Below are positions 1 to 7,712 of a stretch of DNA of 64,000 nt, in pieces. The position numbers and the translations under genes are program-made. A model generated the notes under the pieces. That model saw only the letters and a list, made by a program, of their open reading frames with translations, did no database searches and was not told the origin of the DNA. Source of the DNA: Ferrimonas balearica (GTDB lineage: Bacteria > Pseudomonadota > Gammaproteobacteria > Enterobacterales > Shewanellaceae). Location of the stretch: assembly GCF_019802085.1 (NCBI RefSeq), contig NZ_JAHVHV010000002.1, forward strand, positions 186,001 through 250,000, written 5' to 3'. Each line of letters begins with the position of its first letter. The first letter of the stretch is position 1.

Positions 1-5
1 CCGTT

Positions 6-31
6 AAAGCCCCGCCTCCCGCGGGGCTTTT
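6..31. terminator. Rho-independent terminator of an unseen upstream gene
   Basis: A 10-bp GC-rich stem (AAAGCCCCGC / GCGGGGCTTT) with a 5-nt loop is followed by TTTT. It most likely ends a plus-strand gene lying left of the window. Confidence 0.75.
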
Positions 32-104
32 CATTGGCGCCCTCGTGGTAGCATGGCGCTTTTCGATTGCTGCGCTCGAGCGCATGCTGACTCAGGACGC
101 CGTG

Positions 105-1145
105 ATGCTGCCATTGCAACTGCTGGCGGGCCCCGAGGCCGAGGCCCGGATCCGTCGAGAGGGGCTGCTGCCCGAACTGTTCGACAAGGTGATCGCCGCC
201 AGTGGCGGGCCCAAGTGGCTTCCCCTGGCCGCCCTGGACCGCCATCTGCTGTACCGCTTCTTTCCCACGGATCACCCTCTCTCATTGCTGGGCACCTCTT
301 CCGGGGCCTGGCGTTGTGCCACCCTGAGCGATCCCGAGGATGACCAGGCGCATCGACGCCTGCAACAGGGCTACATCCATCAGCGCTACGAGCGACCGCC
401 CACGCCGGCGGAGGTGGACGCCGTGTGTGAGGCGCTTCTGGCCGCAGCGGTGGGCGATCGCGCCCACGCCATCACCAGCAACCCCCATCGGCGGCTCAAC
501 ATCATCGTCTGCCGGGGACGCCACCTGAACGGCCGCCGTCACCGGGCGGCGCAGGGGGCGGGTCTGGCCGTGACGGCCCTGACCAATCTGCTGAGCCGTC
601 GCAGCCTGGACTGGCACTGGCGACGCTGCCTGATGAGCGCCCAGCCGGACAGCCCCTTTTCCGGCATGACGGATCTGGCCAGCGTCCAGGGGCTCCTGGA
701 TGCGGACAATCTGCTGCCCACCCTGCTGGCCACCGGCTCCATTCCCCTGGTGCTCTCCGGGGTCACCGGGTTGCCGGGGATGGCGCCGGGGCGCTACTTC
801 GATGGCGGGGTGACCGATTACCACCTGGACCTGCCGGCACTCAAAGGGGGCGGGCTGACCCTCTACCCCCACTTCTACCCCCACGCCGCCCCGGGTTGGT
901 TCGACAAGAATCTGCGCTGGCGCCGGGCGCGGGACAACTTCAACAAGGTGGTGATCCTCACCCCGTCACCGGCGTTCATCGCCACCCTGCCGGGGGGCAA
1001 ACTGCCGGATCGGACCGACTTTTCCGCTTACGACAGCGACACCCGGATCCGCCACTGGGAGCGGGCGGTGGCCCTGGGGGAGGCGCTGGTGCCGGCGCTC
1101 GAAGAGTTGAGGGCGGATCCCCTGGCGCACCTGCGTTCGCTTTGA
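105..1145 (+). CDS. Patatin-like phospholipase family protein
   Basis: Predicted serine acyl-hydrolase of 346 aa with a patatin Ser/Asp dyad. Visible signatures are an oxyanion-type loop (AASGGPKW) near the N-terminus, the nucleophile elbow GTSSGAW (G-x-S-x-G) about 30 residues later, and a DGG motif (YFDGGVTDYH) near residue 235 that carries the catalytic Asp. No signal peptide or membrane segment is seen, so it is probably cytosolic or peripheral. I chose the ATG at 105 because AGGA lies 7 nt upstream; the frame is open further 5' (ATG at 84, GTG at 45) without a comparable ribosome site. It stands alone between a terminator and a Fur-box gene. The family identity is fairly sure; the substrate is unknown. 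Confidence 0.8.
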   Translation: MLPLQLLAGPEAEARIRREGLLPELFDKVIAASGGPKWLPLAALDRHLLYRFFPTDHPLSLLGTSSGAWRCATLSDPEDDQAHRRLQQGYIHQRYERPPTPAEVDAVCEALLAAAVGDRAHAITSNPHRRLNIIVCRGRHLNGRRHRAAQGAGLAVTALTNLLSRRSLDWHWRRCLMSAQPDSPFSGMTDLASVQGLLDADNLLPTLLATGSIPLVLSGVTGLPGMAPGRYFDGGVTDYHLDLPALKGGGLTLYPHFYPHAAPGWFDKNLRWRRARDNFNKVVILTPSPAFIATLPGGKLPDRTDFSAYDSDTRIRHWERAVALGEALVPALEELRADPLAHLRSL

Positions 1146-1182
1146 CCGATTAGGCCAACCGACCGAACACCATTGCAATGCA

Positions 1183-1201
1183 AATGATAACCGTTATCAT
1201 T
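1183..1201. promoter_or_regulatory. Fur box (iron operator)
   Basis: Perfect inverted repeat AATGATAA-CCG-TTATCATT, 19 bp, matching the classical Fur consensus (GATAATGATAATCATTATC-like). It lies 28 nt upstream of the DUF2061 start codon, overlapping where the promoter should be. A second short palindrome, CATTGCAATG, sits just upstream at 1171-1180. Iron repression of the next gene is inferred. Confidence 0.85.
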
Positions 1202-1228
1202 AAGTCATCAGTTCGGGAGGACACCACC

Positions 1229-1432
1229 ATGCTCAAGACCACCACTTTCGCCATCATGCACTTTTCCATCGCCTTTGCCCTGGCGTACCTCATCACCGGC
1301 AGCCTGGTGATCGGCGGATTGCTGGCGGTGCTGGAGCCGCTGGTCAACACCCTGGGGTACGCCGTCCACGAACGGGTGTGGAAACGGATTGAGCAACGCC
1401 GTGAAGCGGGCCAACTGCCGATGGCGGCATAA
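1229..1432 (+). CDS. DUF2061 small membrane protein, probably iron-regulated
   Basis: A 67-aa protein matching DUF2061: an N-terminal hydrophobic hairpin of two close membrane segments, then the characteristic tail with HERVWKRI. The ATG at 1229 has a strong ribosome site (GGGAGG, 12 nt upstream). The function of DUF2061 is not established; it is seen in many marine and soil proteobacteria. Here a perfect Fur box lies immediately upstream and a strong terminator follows, so it is a monocistronic unit predicted to be induced by iron limitation. Confidence 0.85.
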   Translation: MLKTTTFAIMHFSIAFALAYLITGSLVIGGLLAVLEPLVNTLGYAVHERVWKRIEQRREAGQLPMAA

Positions 1433-1470
1433 AAGAACCGGGTTCGCTCGCCTGCCGCCGCACGATTACG

Positions 1471-1498
1471 GGGCCGCCCTTGGGGCGGCCCTTTTTTT
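1471..1498 (+). terminator. Rho-independent terminator after DUF2061
   Basis: A 9-bp stem GGGCCGCCC / GGGCGGCCC with a TTG loop, followed by seven T. Confidence 0.9.
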
Positions 1499-1516
1499 GC
1501 CCGGCCAATGGCAGGC

Positions 1517-1570
1517 AAAAAAAAAGCCGACGCGGGGGCGTCGGCAGTCTTGCAGGGATGATGATGAAAG
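1517..1570 (-). terminator. Minus-strand terminator hairpin, copy A (possible sRNA 3' end)
   Basis: Read on the minus strand: CTTTCATCATC, a short linker, an 8-bp perfect stem (GCCGACGC / GCGTCGGC, loop CCCC) and nine T. This is a textbook intrinsic terminator with no minus-strand gene behind it. The CTTTCATCATC element is shared with copy B. Confidence 0.55.
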
Positions 1571-1720
1571 ACCGTTTCCGTTTGCAGGGAGGGTGGGCAC
1601 CGCCGGTGCCCTTAGGTCTGGTGACACTGTCCCACGGTGAGGGGGTTCGGCGCCAACGGGTTCCCCCTATCTGGCTAATCGATTTTTTGACTGAACCAGG
1701 GCTGGGGTAATGGACGTAGC

Positions 1721-1772
1721 AAAAGAAAAGCCAGCGACGGGCGCTGGCTTTGTCTAAGGAGGATGATGAAAG
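1721..1772 (-). terminator. Minus-strand terminator hairpin, copy B (possible sRNA 3' end)
   Basis: Read on the minus strand: CTTTCATCATCCTCC, a short linker, a 10-bp perfect stem (AAAGCCAGCG / CGCTGGCTTT, 5-nt loop) and TTTTCTTTT. It has the same architecture and the same upstream element as copy A. The single-stranded part is complementary to a ribosome-binding-site plus start-codon sequence (GGAGGATGATGAAAG). Confidence 0.5.
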
Positions 1773-1994
1773 GTCGGGCAGGGGCTCAGGGCTAACTCGA
1801 ACGCGTATCGCGGATGGGAAGGACGCGATATCCCGCCTGACTTGGGATAAGACTCTCACGAGCGGGCGCGGGCGGGCCAACGCAAAAGACGCATCAGTTC
1901 AATCGCTTTTTTGCCGTTGAAAGCCGCAGCAGGGGGTACCGGTCTGAATAATCAGAGCTAAACTGTTGGAGACACCGTCACCGAGGAGGCCGCT

Positions 1995-2567
1995 ATGAAA
2001 CGCATAGAGGCGGCGCTGCTCCCCATCGACGATCCGGTGTTGCCGGAGGGTCGAAAGGAGTTGCGCATCGTTACTCCCGGGCAATTAAGGATGGTGGCCG
2101 CATCCCTCAAGGAAGGGGCTTCCATTGCGGTTTGCATGAGCCGCGAGGAAGGCGACATGCCCTGTTACCCCATTGCGACCCTGGTGGACGTGGTGGACTT
2201 TTTTCAACTGGACGACGACACCCTGTCCGTGGTGGTGGAGGGGCGGCAGAAGATCCGCATCCTCGACACCTGGGCCGCGCCTGATGGCGTCTGGATGGGG
2301 GACGTGTTGAAGATGTGCAACTGGCCCTCACAACCGCTGGACCACTCCTTCTCCGTACTGGGGGAAGCGTTGCGCCGGCTTTACGAGGCCCAGCCGGAGC
2401 TGGGTCACCTGTACCACGAACCCCACCTGGAGGACGCCTGCTGGGTCAGTCAGCGCTGGCTCGAAGTCTTGCCCCTGGTGGAGCAGGAGAAGCAGCGTCT
2501 GATGGGACAGCCGGATTGCGACAAGACGATGCAGTACGTGTTGTCGCTCATCCTGTCACACCAGTAA
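1995..2567 (+). CDS. Lon-substrate-binding (LON N-domain) protein
   Basis: A 190-aa stand-alone LON N-terminal-domain protein, with no ATPase or protease part. The first ~100 residues follow the domain pattern: LLPIDDPVLPEGRKELRI at the start, a central GDMPCYPIATLVDVVDF segment, and VVVEGRQKIRIL. A GAGGAGG ribosome site lies 6 nt before the ATG. Proteins of this family are thought to bind unfolded or specific polypeptides, but their role outside Lon is poorly defined. It is a single gene, ending in a hairpin that overlaps the 3' end of the convergent antiporter. Confidence 0.8.
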   Translation: MKRIEAALLPIDDPVLPEGRKELRIVTPGQLRMVAASLKEGASIAVCMSREEGDMPCYPIATLVDVVDFFQLDDDTLSVVVEGRQKIRILDTWAAPDGVWMGDVLKMCNWPSQPLDHSFSVLGEALRRLYEAQPELGHLYHEPHLEDACWVSQRWLEVLPLVEQEKQRLMGQPDCDKTMQYVLSLILSHQ

Positions 2568-2588
2568 CCCCGTCGACTCGGTGACGCC

Positions 2589-2615
2589 GCCCGCCTAACT
2601 GGCGGGCGTTTGTTT
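2589..2615 (+). terminator. Terminator of the LON-domain gene, overlapping the antiporter 3' end
   Basis: A 7-bp stem GCCCGCC / GGCGGGC followed by GTTTGTTTG. The left arm includes the last bases of the convergent gene. Confidence 0.5.
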
Positions 2616-4181
2616 GCCCATAAGCTCCACCACCTGCTCCGCCACCCCGGCCCCGGCCGCCTGGTAGATGTTGTACACCGAGGTCACCCCCAGCGCTTCC
2701 AACGCCTCGGCCTCTTCCGGCCAACGGGAGATCGCCGCCACCCGGCCCGGGAAGTCGATGCGCGCCAGCTGCTCGGCGGTGAACAGGTTACCCTGGTGGG
2801 CCGGCATCGCCAGGATCACCAGCTCCACCGAATCGGAGTGCTCCAGCTTGTCCCAGAAATCGGTGTCGGTGGCGTCACCGAGCACCACCCGGCGGCCCTC
2901 GTTCTGATGCCGCTCGATGATCTCCTGCTTGTGATCGATCCCCAGCAGGCTGTCGCCGTAGTGCTGGATGAGATCGTCGTAGGCACCGGAGCCGATGCGC
3001 CCCATGCCGAAGATCAGCACCCGGGGCTGGCCCAGGCGAATGGGCTGATCTTCCGGGTGCAGGGGGTGGCGCTCAAGCCGCAGCAACCGGTTGCGCAGAG
3101 CCTGGTAGATCCCCTGGCCGTGGGTGGACAGGGGGGCGGCGATGAGGAAGCTGAAGGCCACCAGCAGGGCCATCACCCGCAACCAGCTCGGATCCATGCT
3201 GCCGGCGGCGATGGCGGCGGTCAGCACAATGAGGCCGAACTCACTGAAGTTGCCCAGTGAGAGGCTGGCCATCAGGGCGCTGCGCAGGCGCAGCCGGAAT
3301 CGGGTCAGCAGGGCCAGGAACAGGGTCAGCTTGATGGGCAGCAACAGCAGCAGCGCCAGGGCGGTCACCACCTCGGCCCCGGAGGGCAGCCCCTGCTGGC
3401 CGATGGTAAGGAAGAAGGCCACCAGGAACAGCTCCTTGAACAGGAACAGCGACTTGGACAGCTCCGAGGCCTTGGGGTGGCCTGCCAGCAAGAGCCCCAG
3501 CACCAGGGCGCCCAGATCCGGTTTCAGCCCCACGGCCTCAAACAGGGCGGCGCCGAGCACCAGGGTCATCGCCAGCCCGAACAGCACCAGCATCTCGCCG
3601 TGGCCCACCCGGTCCAGCAGACGGTAGAGCAGCGGCCGCAGCAGCGGCAGGCCCAGCAGCAGCAGGGCCCAGGGGGAGGGCAGGGCGCCCTTGCTGGCGG
3701 TCAGGTACAGCACCGCGAACAGGTCCTGCATGATGAGGATGCCGATGGCGGTGCGCCCGTAGAGAGACTGGGTTTCACCGCGCTCCTCCAGCACTTTGAT
3801 GGCGAACACCGTACTGGAGAAGCCCAGGGCGAAGGCCAGCAGTATGGCCTGGTTCAGGTCCAGCTCACCGAACAGGGCGATCCCCATGGTGCCGAACAGC
3901 TTGATGGCGGAGGTGGTGATCACCATGGTCAGCAGCAGGTGGATGCTGGCGCCCGCCCACACCTCGGCCCGGGCCAGGCTGCGCAGATCCAGCTTCAAGC
4001 CGATGGCGAACAGCAGCAGCAACACCCCCAGATCGGCGATGGGCTCCAGAAAGGGCAGGGCCTCGACGCCGCTGCCATAGAGGGCGAAGCCGGCGGCCAG
4101 GTAGCCGATCAGGGGAGGGAAGCCCAGCAGGGTCGCCAGCAGGGCCAGCAGCAGGGGAAACAACAGCAGCATCGGGTCCAT
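2595..4181 (-). CDS. CPA2-family monovalent cation:proton antiporter (Kef/YbaL-like)
   Basis: A 528-aa inner-membrane exchanger. The first ~370 residues are a run of about a dozen hydrophobic segments of the Na+/H+ exchanger fold (GFPPLIGYLAAG, DLGVLLLLFAIGLKLDL). A cytoplasmic TrkA-N/RCK nucleotide-binding domain follows (VLIFGMGRIG, then GIDHK and GDATD), typical of KefB/KefC/YbaL. The ATG at 4181 is preferred, with AGGA 11 nt upstream; the frame stays open upstream to 4253. The product likely exports K+ or Na+ under ligand control. It is monocistronic. Which cation and which regulatory ligand cannot be told from sequence. Confidence 0.85.
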   Translation of the reverse strand: MDPMLLLFPLLLALLATLLGFPPLIGYLAAGFALYGSGVEALPFLEPIADLGVLLLLFAIGLKLDLRSLARAEVWAGASIHLLLTMVITTSAIKLFGTMGIALFGELDLNQAILLAFALGFSSTVFAIKVLEERGETQSLYGRTAIGILIMQDLFAVLYLTASKGALPSPWALLLLGLPLLRPLLYRLLDRVGHGEMLVLFGLAMTLVLGAALFEAVGLKPDLGALVLGLLLAGHPKASELSKSLFLFKELFLVAFFLTIGQQGLPSGAEVVTALALLLLLPIKLTLFLALLTRFRLRLRSALMASLSLGNFSEFGLIVLTAAIAAGSMDPSWLRVMALLVAFSFLIAAPLSTHGQGIYQALRNRLLRLERHPLHPEDQPIRLGQPRVLIFGMGRIGSGAYDDLIQHYGDSLLGIDHKQEIIERHQNEGRRVVLGDATDTDFWDKLEHSDSVELVILAMPAHQGNLFTAEQLARIDFPGRVAAISRWPEEAEALEALGVTSVYNIYQAAGAGVAEQVVELMGKQTPAS

Positions 4182-4295
4182 GACGGGGGAGATCCTGAAT
4201 CTTGGGGTGGCAAATTCCCTCCATTTTACGTGCTGCAGATCCTTGATTGCCAATCTTAATTCCGGCAGGGCGCCGGGTCTGGCTCACAAATGTGA

Positions 4296-4691
4296 TTACC
4301 GGCCCCCCGGGCGCGGCATTGGCAGCAGTGGCTGTCGGGCCAGGCGGTGGGGCGCGGGCCGGCCCCGGTCATTGAGGTTGACGAACACCATCTCCTCCAC
4401 GGTGGCCAGCACGCTGTGGTCGGCCTTGTTGCGTACCGCGCAGCGCAGGGTCACCGCGGTGCGCCCCCAATGACTGAGTGCCAGGCCAAATTCGATCACC
4501 TCGCCCTGGCGTCCGGGCCGATGGAAGGTGATCTCACCGATGCGGCGGGTCACAAGACGCTGGCTGCCCATCTGGCAGGCGGCGAAGATCCCCGCTTCCT
4601 CGTCGAGCCAACTGAGCAGCCGGCCACCGAACAGGCTCTGGCCGGGGTTGAGATCCTCGGGTTTGATCACCCGGCGGCTGTAGTATTTCAT
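4296..4691 (-). CDS. Hotdog-fold acyl-CoA thioesterase
   Basis: A 131-aa protein of the YciA/BFIT-type hotdog family. It has the opening pattern PEDLNPGQSLFGGRLLSWLDEEAG, in which the N/D plus HG/FGG helix region forms the active site, followed by a beta-strand-rich core (EITFHRPGRQGEVIEF, FVNLN). It is expected to hydrolyse medium or long acyl-CoAs in the cytosol. The start is well supported by GGAGG 7 nt upstream. The last ~20 residues are Pro/Arg-rich and not part of the fold. It stands alone between the antiporter and dsbD. Confidence 0.8.
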   Translation of the reverse strand: MKYYSRRVIKPEDLNPGQSLFGGRLLSWLDEEAGIFAACQMGSQRLVTRRIGEITFHRPGRQGEVIEFGLALSHWGRTAVTLRCAVRNKADHSVLATVEEMVFVNLNDRGRPAPHRLARQPLLPMPRPGGR

Positions 4692-4815
4692 GGCGCACCT
4701 CCGTGTTCGGTGCTGCCAGAAGCGTGCCAGGGGTTAACCCATTGATGCCGTGTTGGGAAGTGGGGAGCGCGTCGGGACGACTGCCCCATCAGGGGGCGCC
4801 ATTGCCCCAAAACGA

Positions 4816-4842
4816 ACCCCGCCCGGACAAGCCGGGCGGGGT
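4816..4842 (-). terminator. Terminator downstream of dsbD
   Basis: An 11-bp stem ACCCCGCCCGG / CCGGGCGGGGT with a 5-nt loop. On the minus strand it is followed by TCGTTTT. It lies just beyond the dsbD stop codon. Confidence 0.65.
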
Positions 4843-4850
4843 GGGGAGGG

Positions 4851-6611
4851 TTACTGGGCCAGCACCAGGTCCAGGTGCTCGGCGAAGGGGTTGGGCCCCA
4901 TAAAGCCGGTCACCCGCAGCTGGCTGAGCTCCTCACCGTTGCCGTCGAAGAACAGCAGGGTGGGCAGCCCCAGTACCTGGAAGGCTTCCAGCAGCTCGAT
5001 GTCCTGGGCGTCGTTGCGGGTCACGTCCGCCTGCAACAGCACCATGCGGTCGGTGCGCTCGGTCACCTGGGGCTGCGGGAAGGTCTTGTGCTCGAACTCC
5101 TTACAGGCCACACACCAGTCGGCGTAGAGATCCAGCATCACCGGCTTGCCCGCGGCATTGGCCGCCGCCACTTCGCGCTCCAGGTCCGCCAGGGTCTTGA
5201 TCTTCACAAAGTCCACGGCGTGCTGGCTGGAGGCCAGGGACTCGTTGCGGTTCATCACCGAGTGGAAGCCGTAGGAGACGCTGGCGAACAGGCCCAGCAC
5301 GATCACCACGTTGCGCACCGTCTGCATCCAGCTGAACTGGGTCTTCTTGTTCTGGTGCAGCAGGTAGCCGGCCAGGCTGACGCCCCACAGGGCCCACAGC
5401 AGATCCAGCACGGTGCCGGGCCAGAGGCGATCCAGCATCATGATGGCCACGGCGATCAGCAGGAAGCCGAACACGTGCTTGATGGTTTCCATCCAGGCGC
5501 CGGCTCGGGGCAGCAGCTTGCCGCCGGAGGTGCCCAGCAGCAGCAGGGGCAGGCCCATGCCCATGGAGAGGGCGTACAGGGTGGCGCCGCCCAGCACCAG
5601 GTCGCCACTTTGGGCCACGTAGATCAGCACGCCGGACAGGGGTGCCGTGGTGCAGGGGGAGGCCACCAGGCCGGAGATCAGGCCCATCACGAAGACGCCG
5701 ACGAAGGAGCCGCCCTTCTGCTTGTTCTGGGCGTTGGCCAGCTTGCCCTGCAAGCTGGTGGGCAGCTGCAGGTTATAGAGGCCGAACATCGACAGGGAGA
5801 GCACCACGAACAGCACCGCCAGGCCGATAAGTACCGCCGGGCTTTGCAGCGCCGCCTGGTACTTCATGCCGGCGGAGGCCACCACCAGGCCCAGGGCGGT
5901 GTAGGTCAGCGCCATGCCCTGGACGTAGGTCATCGACAGGGCGAAGGCGCGACCGGTAGAGAGCTTGCCCTGGCCACCGATGATGCCGGTGAGAATGGGG
6001 TACATGGGGAAGACGCAGGGGGTGAAGGCCAGCAGGATCCCCAGGCCGAAGAAGGTGATCAGCGGCAGCAGCAGGCCATCGCCGGCCAGCAGGGCCGCCA
6101 GGCCGTCTTGCTGGGTTTGCGGCGCCGCCGGGGCACTGGGGGCGATGAAGCCGTCGTTGGCGGCCACGTCACTGAGGAACACCGTCTGCTTGGTGGGCGG
6201 GTAGCAGAGCACCTTGTCCAGGCAGCCCTGGTAGGTGACCGTCACCGACGCGTTGTTCTTGGCTTCCAGTACCGGGATGGTGAGGGTGACCTCGTTGAAG
6301 TACACCGGCTGATCACCGAAGAACTCGTCGTAGTGGTTGACCGGCGCCGGGAACTGGATCGCCCCCAGGGTGGCTTCCCCCTCGACGTCGACCTGGAGAA
6401 CGAACTTCTCCTGGTACAGGTAGTACTGGTCTCCCGCCATGGTCCAGGTGAGGTCCAGGGCGTTGTCCTTTTGGTCAAAATCGAACAGGTAGGCCTGGTC
6501 CACCGGCAGCACCTGGGGCTCCTGCTTTAAAAAGGAGAAGGTGGCGGCGGCGTTCAGGCTGAACAGCCCCAACAAGGGGAGCAGCAGCAATCGAGTCAGT
6601 GTTTTTGTCAT
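4851..6611 (-). CDS. dsbD: Thiol:disulfide interchange protein DsbD
   Basis: A 586-aa transmembrane reductant conduit that passes electrons from cytoplasmic thioredoxin to periplasmic DsbC/DsbG and CcmG. All three modules are present: a signal peptide plus periplasmic alpha domain with the redox pair in GCLDKVLCYPP; a central eight-helix domain with FTPCVFPM and ASPCTTAP; and a C-terminal thioredoxin-like gamma domain with WCVACK. The start at 6611 gives a clean signal peptide (MTKTLTRLLLLPLLGLF). It overlaps the cutA stop in an ATGA, so the two are translationally coupled. The supply of reductant to cytochrome c maturation fits the multiheme cytochrome found later in the window. Confidence 0.95.
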   Translation of the reverse strand: MTKTLTRLLLLPLLGLFSLNAAATFSFLKQEPQVLPVDQAYLFDFDQKDNALDLTWTMAGDQYYLYQEKFVLQVDVEGEATLGAIQFPAPVNHYDEFFGDQPVYFNEVTLTIPVLEAKNNASVTVTYQGCLDKVLCYPPTKQTVFLSDVAANDGFIAPSAPAAPQTQQDGLAALLAGDGLLLPLITFFGLGILLAFTPCVFPMYPILTGIIGGQGKLSTGRAFALSMTYVQGMALTYTALGLVVASAGMKYQAALQSPAVLIGLAVLFVVLSLSMFGLYNLQLPTSLQGKLANAQNKQKGGSFVGVFVMGLISGLVASPCTTAPLSGVLIYVAQSGDLVLGGATLYALSMGMGLPLLLLGTSGGKLLPRAGAWMETIKHVFGFLLIAVAIMMLDRLWPGTVLDLLWALWGVSLAGYLLHQNKKTQFSWMQTVRNVVIVLGLFASVSYGFHSVMNRNESLASSQHAVDFVKIKTLADLEREVAAANAAGKPVMLDLYADWCVACKEFEHKTFPQPQVTERTDRMVLLQADVTRNDAQDIELLEAFQVLGLPTLLFFDGNGEELSQLRVTGFMGPNPFAEHLDLVLAQ

Positions 6612-6931
6612 GGCTGGCAATGTAACTTCATCCAATCCAGGTAGGGTTGGTGGCCCCACTCTATGGGAAGGGCAATCATTTCAGGCACATCATAAGGATG
6701 GGCCTCGCGAAGCGTCGCTTCCAATCGGGGCAGACAATCGGCCTGGGTCTTGAGCAGCAGCTGCACCTCGGTGTCCCGGCACAGCTCGCCCTGCCAGTGA
6801 TACAGGGAGGTGACCCCCGGGATCAGGTTGGCGCAGGCCACCAGGCGGTCGGCCAACAAACGTTGGGCCAGGCGCTCGGCGCTGTCGTTATCGGGGCAGG
6901 TGCAGAGCACCACCAGGGGGTGTTCGCTCAT
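6608..6931 (-). CDS. cutA: CutA family divalent-cation tolerance protein
   Basis: A 107-aa CutA1-type protein (trimeric, PII-like ferredoxin fold). Diagnostic stretches are CTCPDNDSAERLAQRLLADRLVACANLIPGV cut into two strands and a helix, YHWQGEL, and the C-terminal EMIALPIEWG. The ATG at 6931 starts at the family's usual N-terminus (MSEHPLVVLCTCP). The pair cutA-dsbD is conserved in enterobacteria (historically cutA1-cutA2). Its exact role in metal tolerance is unsettled. It is divergent from fxsA. Confidence 0.93.
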   Translation of the reverse strand: MSEHPLVVLCTCPDNDSAERLAQRLLADRLVACANLIPGVTSLYHWQGELCRDTEVQLLLKTQADCLPRLEATLREAHPYDVPEMIALPIEWGHQPYLDWMKLHCQP

Positions 6932-7059
6932 CAGGCTCTTTACAGGCTTATTTCCGGTGGGGAAACCCACTCACCGGTGATCGTCTTTTCCGCTGGGTGA
7001 CTACTGTACGTGACTTTGTGGTCAAGCGCACAAGGTTGTGTAACAGGACATGATCCCGG

Positions 7060-7088
7060 CTTGAAAACAGACCGCCTTTGCCCCATTA
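7060..7088 (+). promoter_or_regulatory. Sigma-32 (heat-shock) promoter of fxsA
   Basis: CTTGAAA at 7060-7066, a 14-nt spacer, then CCCCATTA at 7081-7088: an essentially perfect match to the RpoH consensus (CTTGAAA-N13/14-CCCCATnT). Transcription would start about 25 nt before the fxsA GTG. Confidence 0.9.
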
Positions 7089-7123
7089 GAGTTTCAATAC
7101 CCAGCCAAAAATGTGAGGCCGCA

Positions 7124-7645
7124 GTGCTGTTTTACCTCTTTCTCCTGTTCGCGGTGATGCCCATCGTCGAGATCTACGTGTTGATCCAGGTGGGCAACGC
7201 CTTCGGCGCCCTGACCACCATCGGCCTGGTGCTGCTGACCGCCGCCATCGGTGCCTCCCTGGTACGCAGCCAGGGGCTGAGCACCCTGATGTCGGTGCAG
7301 ACCCGCCTCAACCGCGGCGAGATCCCGGGGCAGCAGATCGTTGAGGGGATGCTGCTGGCGGTGGCCGGGGTACTGCTGGTGACCCCGGGCTTTGTCACCG
7401 ACTTTATCGGCTTGTTGATCCTCACCCCCGCCACCCGGGCGCCCATGGCCGCAGCGCTGCTCAAGCGGATGCAGCTCAAGGTGGTGCACAGCCAAAGTTT
7501 CCACGGCGGCTTTGGTGCCCAAGGCGGTTTTGGTCCCCAAGGCGGCTTCGAGGGCCAGGACGGCTTTACCCCGAAAGACTCCCAGACCCCGGGCAGCAAC
7601 CGGGGCGGGCAGACCATCGACGGTGATTACGAACGCAAAGAGTAA
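7124..7645 (+). CDS. fxsA: FxsA family inner-membrane protein
   Basis: A 173-aa membrane protein of the FxsA family, known in E. coli as a suppressor of F exclusion of phage T7 and encoded next to groES there. It has hydrophobic segments at about residues 1-20, 28-45 and 75-100, including the family core VMPIVEIYVLI and the LLVTPGFVTDF motif. The C-terminal third is a hydrophilic Gly/Gln-rich tail with GGFGxQ repeats. The GTG at 7124 (GAGG upstream) starts at the conserved N-terminus. A near-perfect sigma-32 promoter upstream predicts strong heat-shock induction, in step with groESL 1.6 kb downstream; the MATE gene sits between them on the other strand. Confidence 0.9.
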   Translation: MLFYLFLLFAVMPIVEIYVLIQVGNAFGALTTIGLVLLTAAIGASLVRSQGLSTLMSVQTRLNRGEIPGQQIVEGMLLAVAGVLLVTPGFVTDFIGLLILTPATRAPMAAALLKRMQLKVVHSQSFHGGFGAQGGFGPQGGFEGQDGFTPKDSQTPGSNRGGQTIDGDYERKE

Positions 7646-7664
7646 GCCCGCGGCTGGCAGGCAA

Positions 7665-7702
7665 AACACACCGGCGCCCTAGGGCGCCGGTGTGTTGTTT
7701 TA
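7665..7702. terminator. Bidirectional terminator between fxsA and the MATE gene
   Basis: A perfect 16-bp palindrome (AACACACCGGCGCCCT and its complement), with TTGTTTT on the plus side and TTTTGCC on the minus side. Confidence 0.85.
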
Positions 7703-7712
7703 AGGGCCGGGT

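Larger units (their letters stand above)
1499..1994. other. Gene-free stretch with two related minus-strand hairpins
   Basis: No convincing coding region is seen across about 500 bp. Both strands have open frames, but none has a ribosome site plus family resemblance. The stretch holds two minus-strand terminator-like hairpins (separate entries), each followed on the plus strand by GATGATGAAAG, about 200 bp apart. A GC-rich imperfect stem (GGGGG...CCCCC, about 1641-1667) lies between them. The last 100 bp should hold the promoter of the Lon-domain gene, but no clear -35/-10 pair stands out. Confidence 0.6.

Noticed and set aside
1517..1772. Histidine-leader attenuator reading (minus strand: TTT CAT CAT CAT CCC, and TTT CAT CAT CCT CCT TAG)
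   Set aside because: The His/Pro codons before a terminator look like a leader peptide, but no start codon with a ribosome site precedes them and no amino-acid biosynthesis gene follows on the minus strand.
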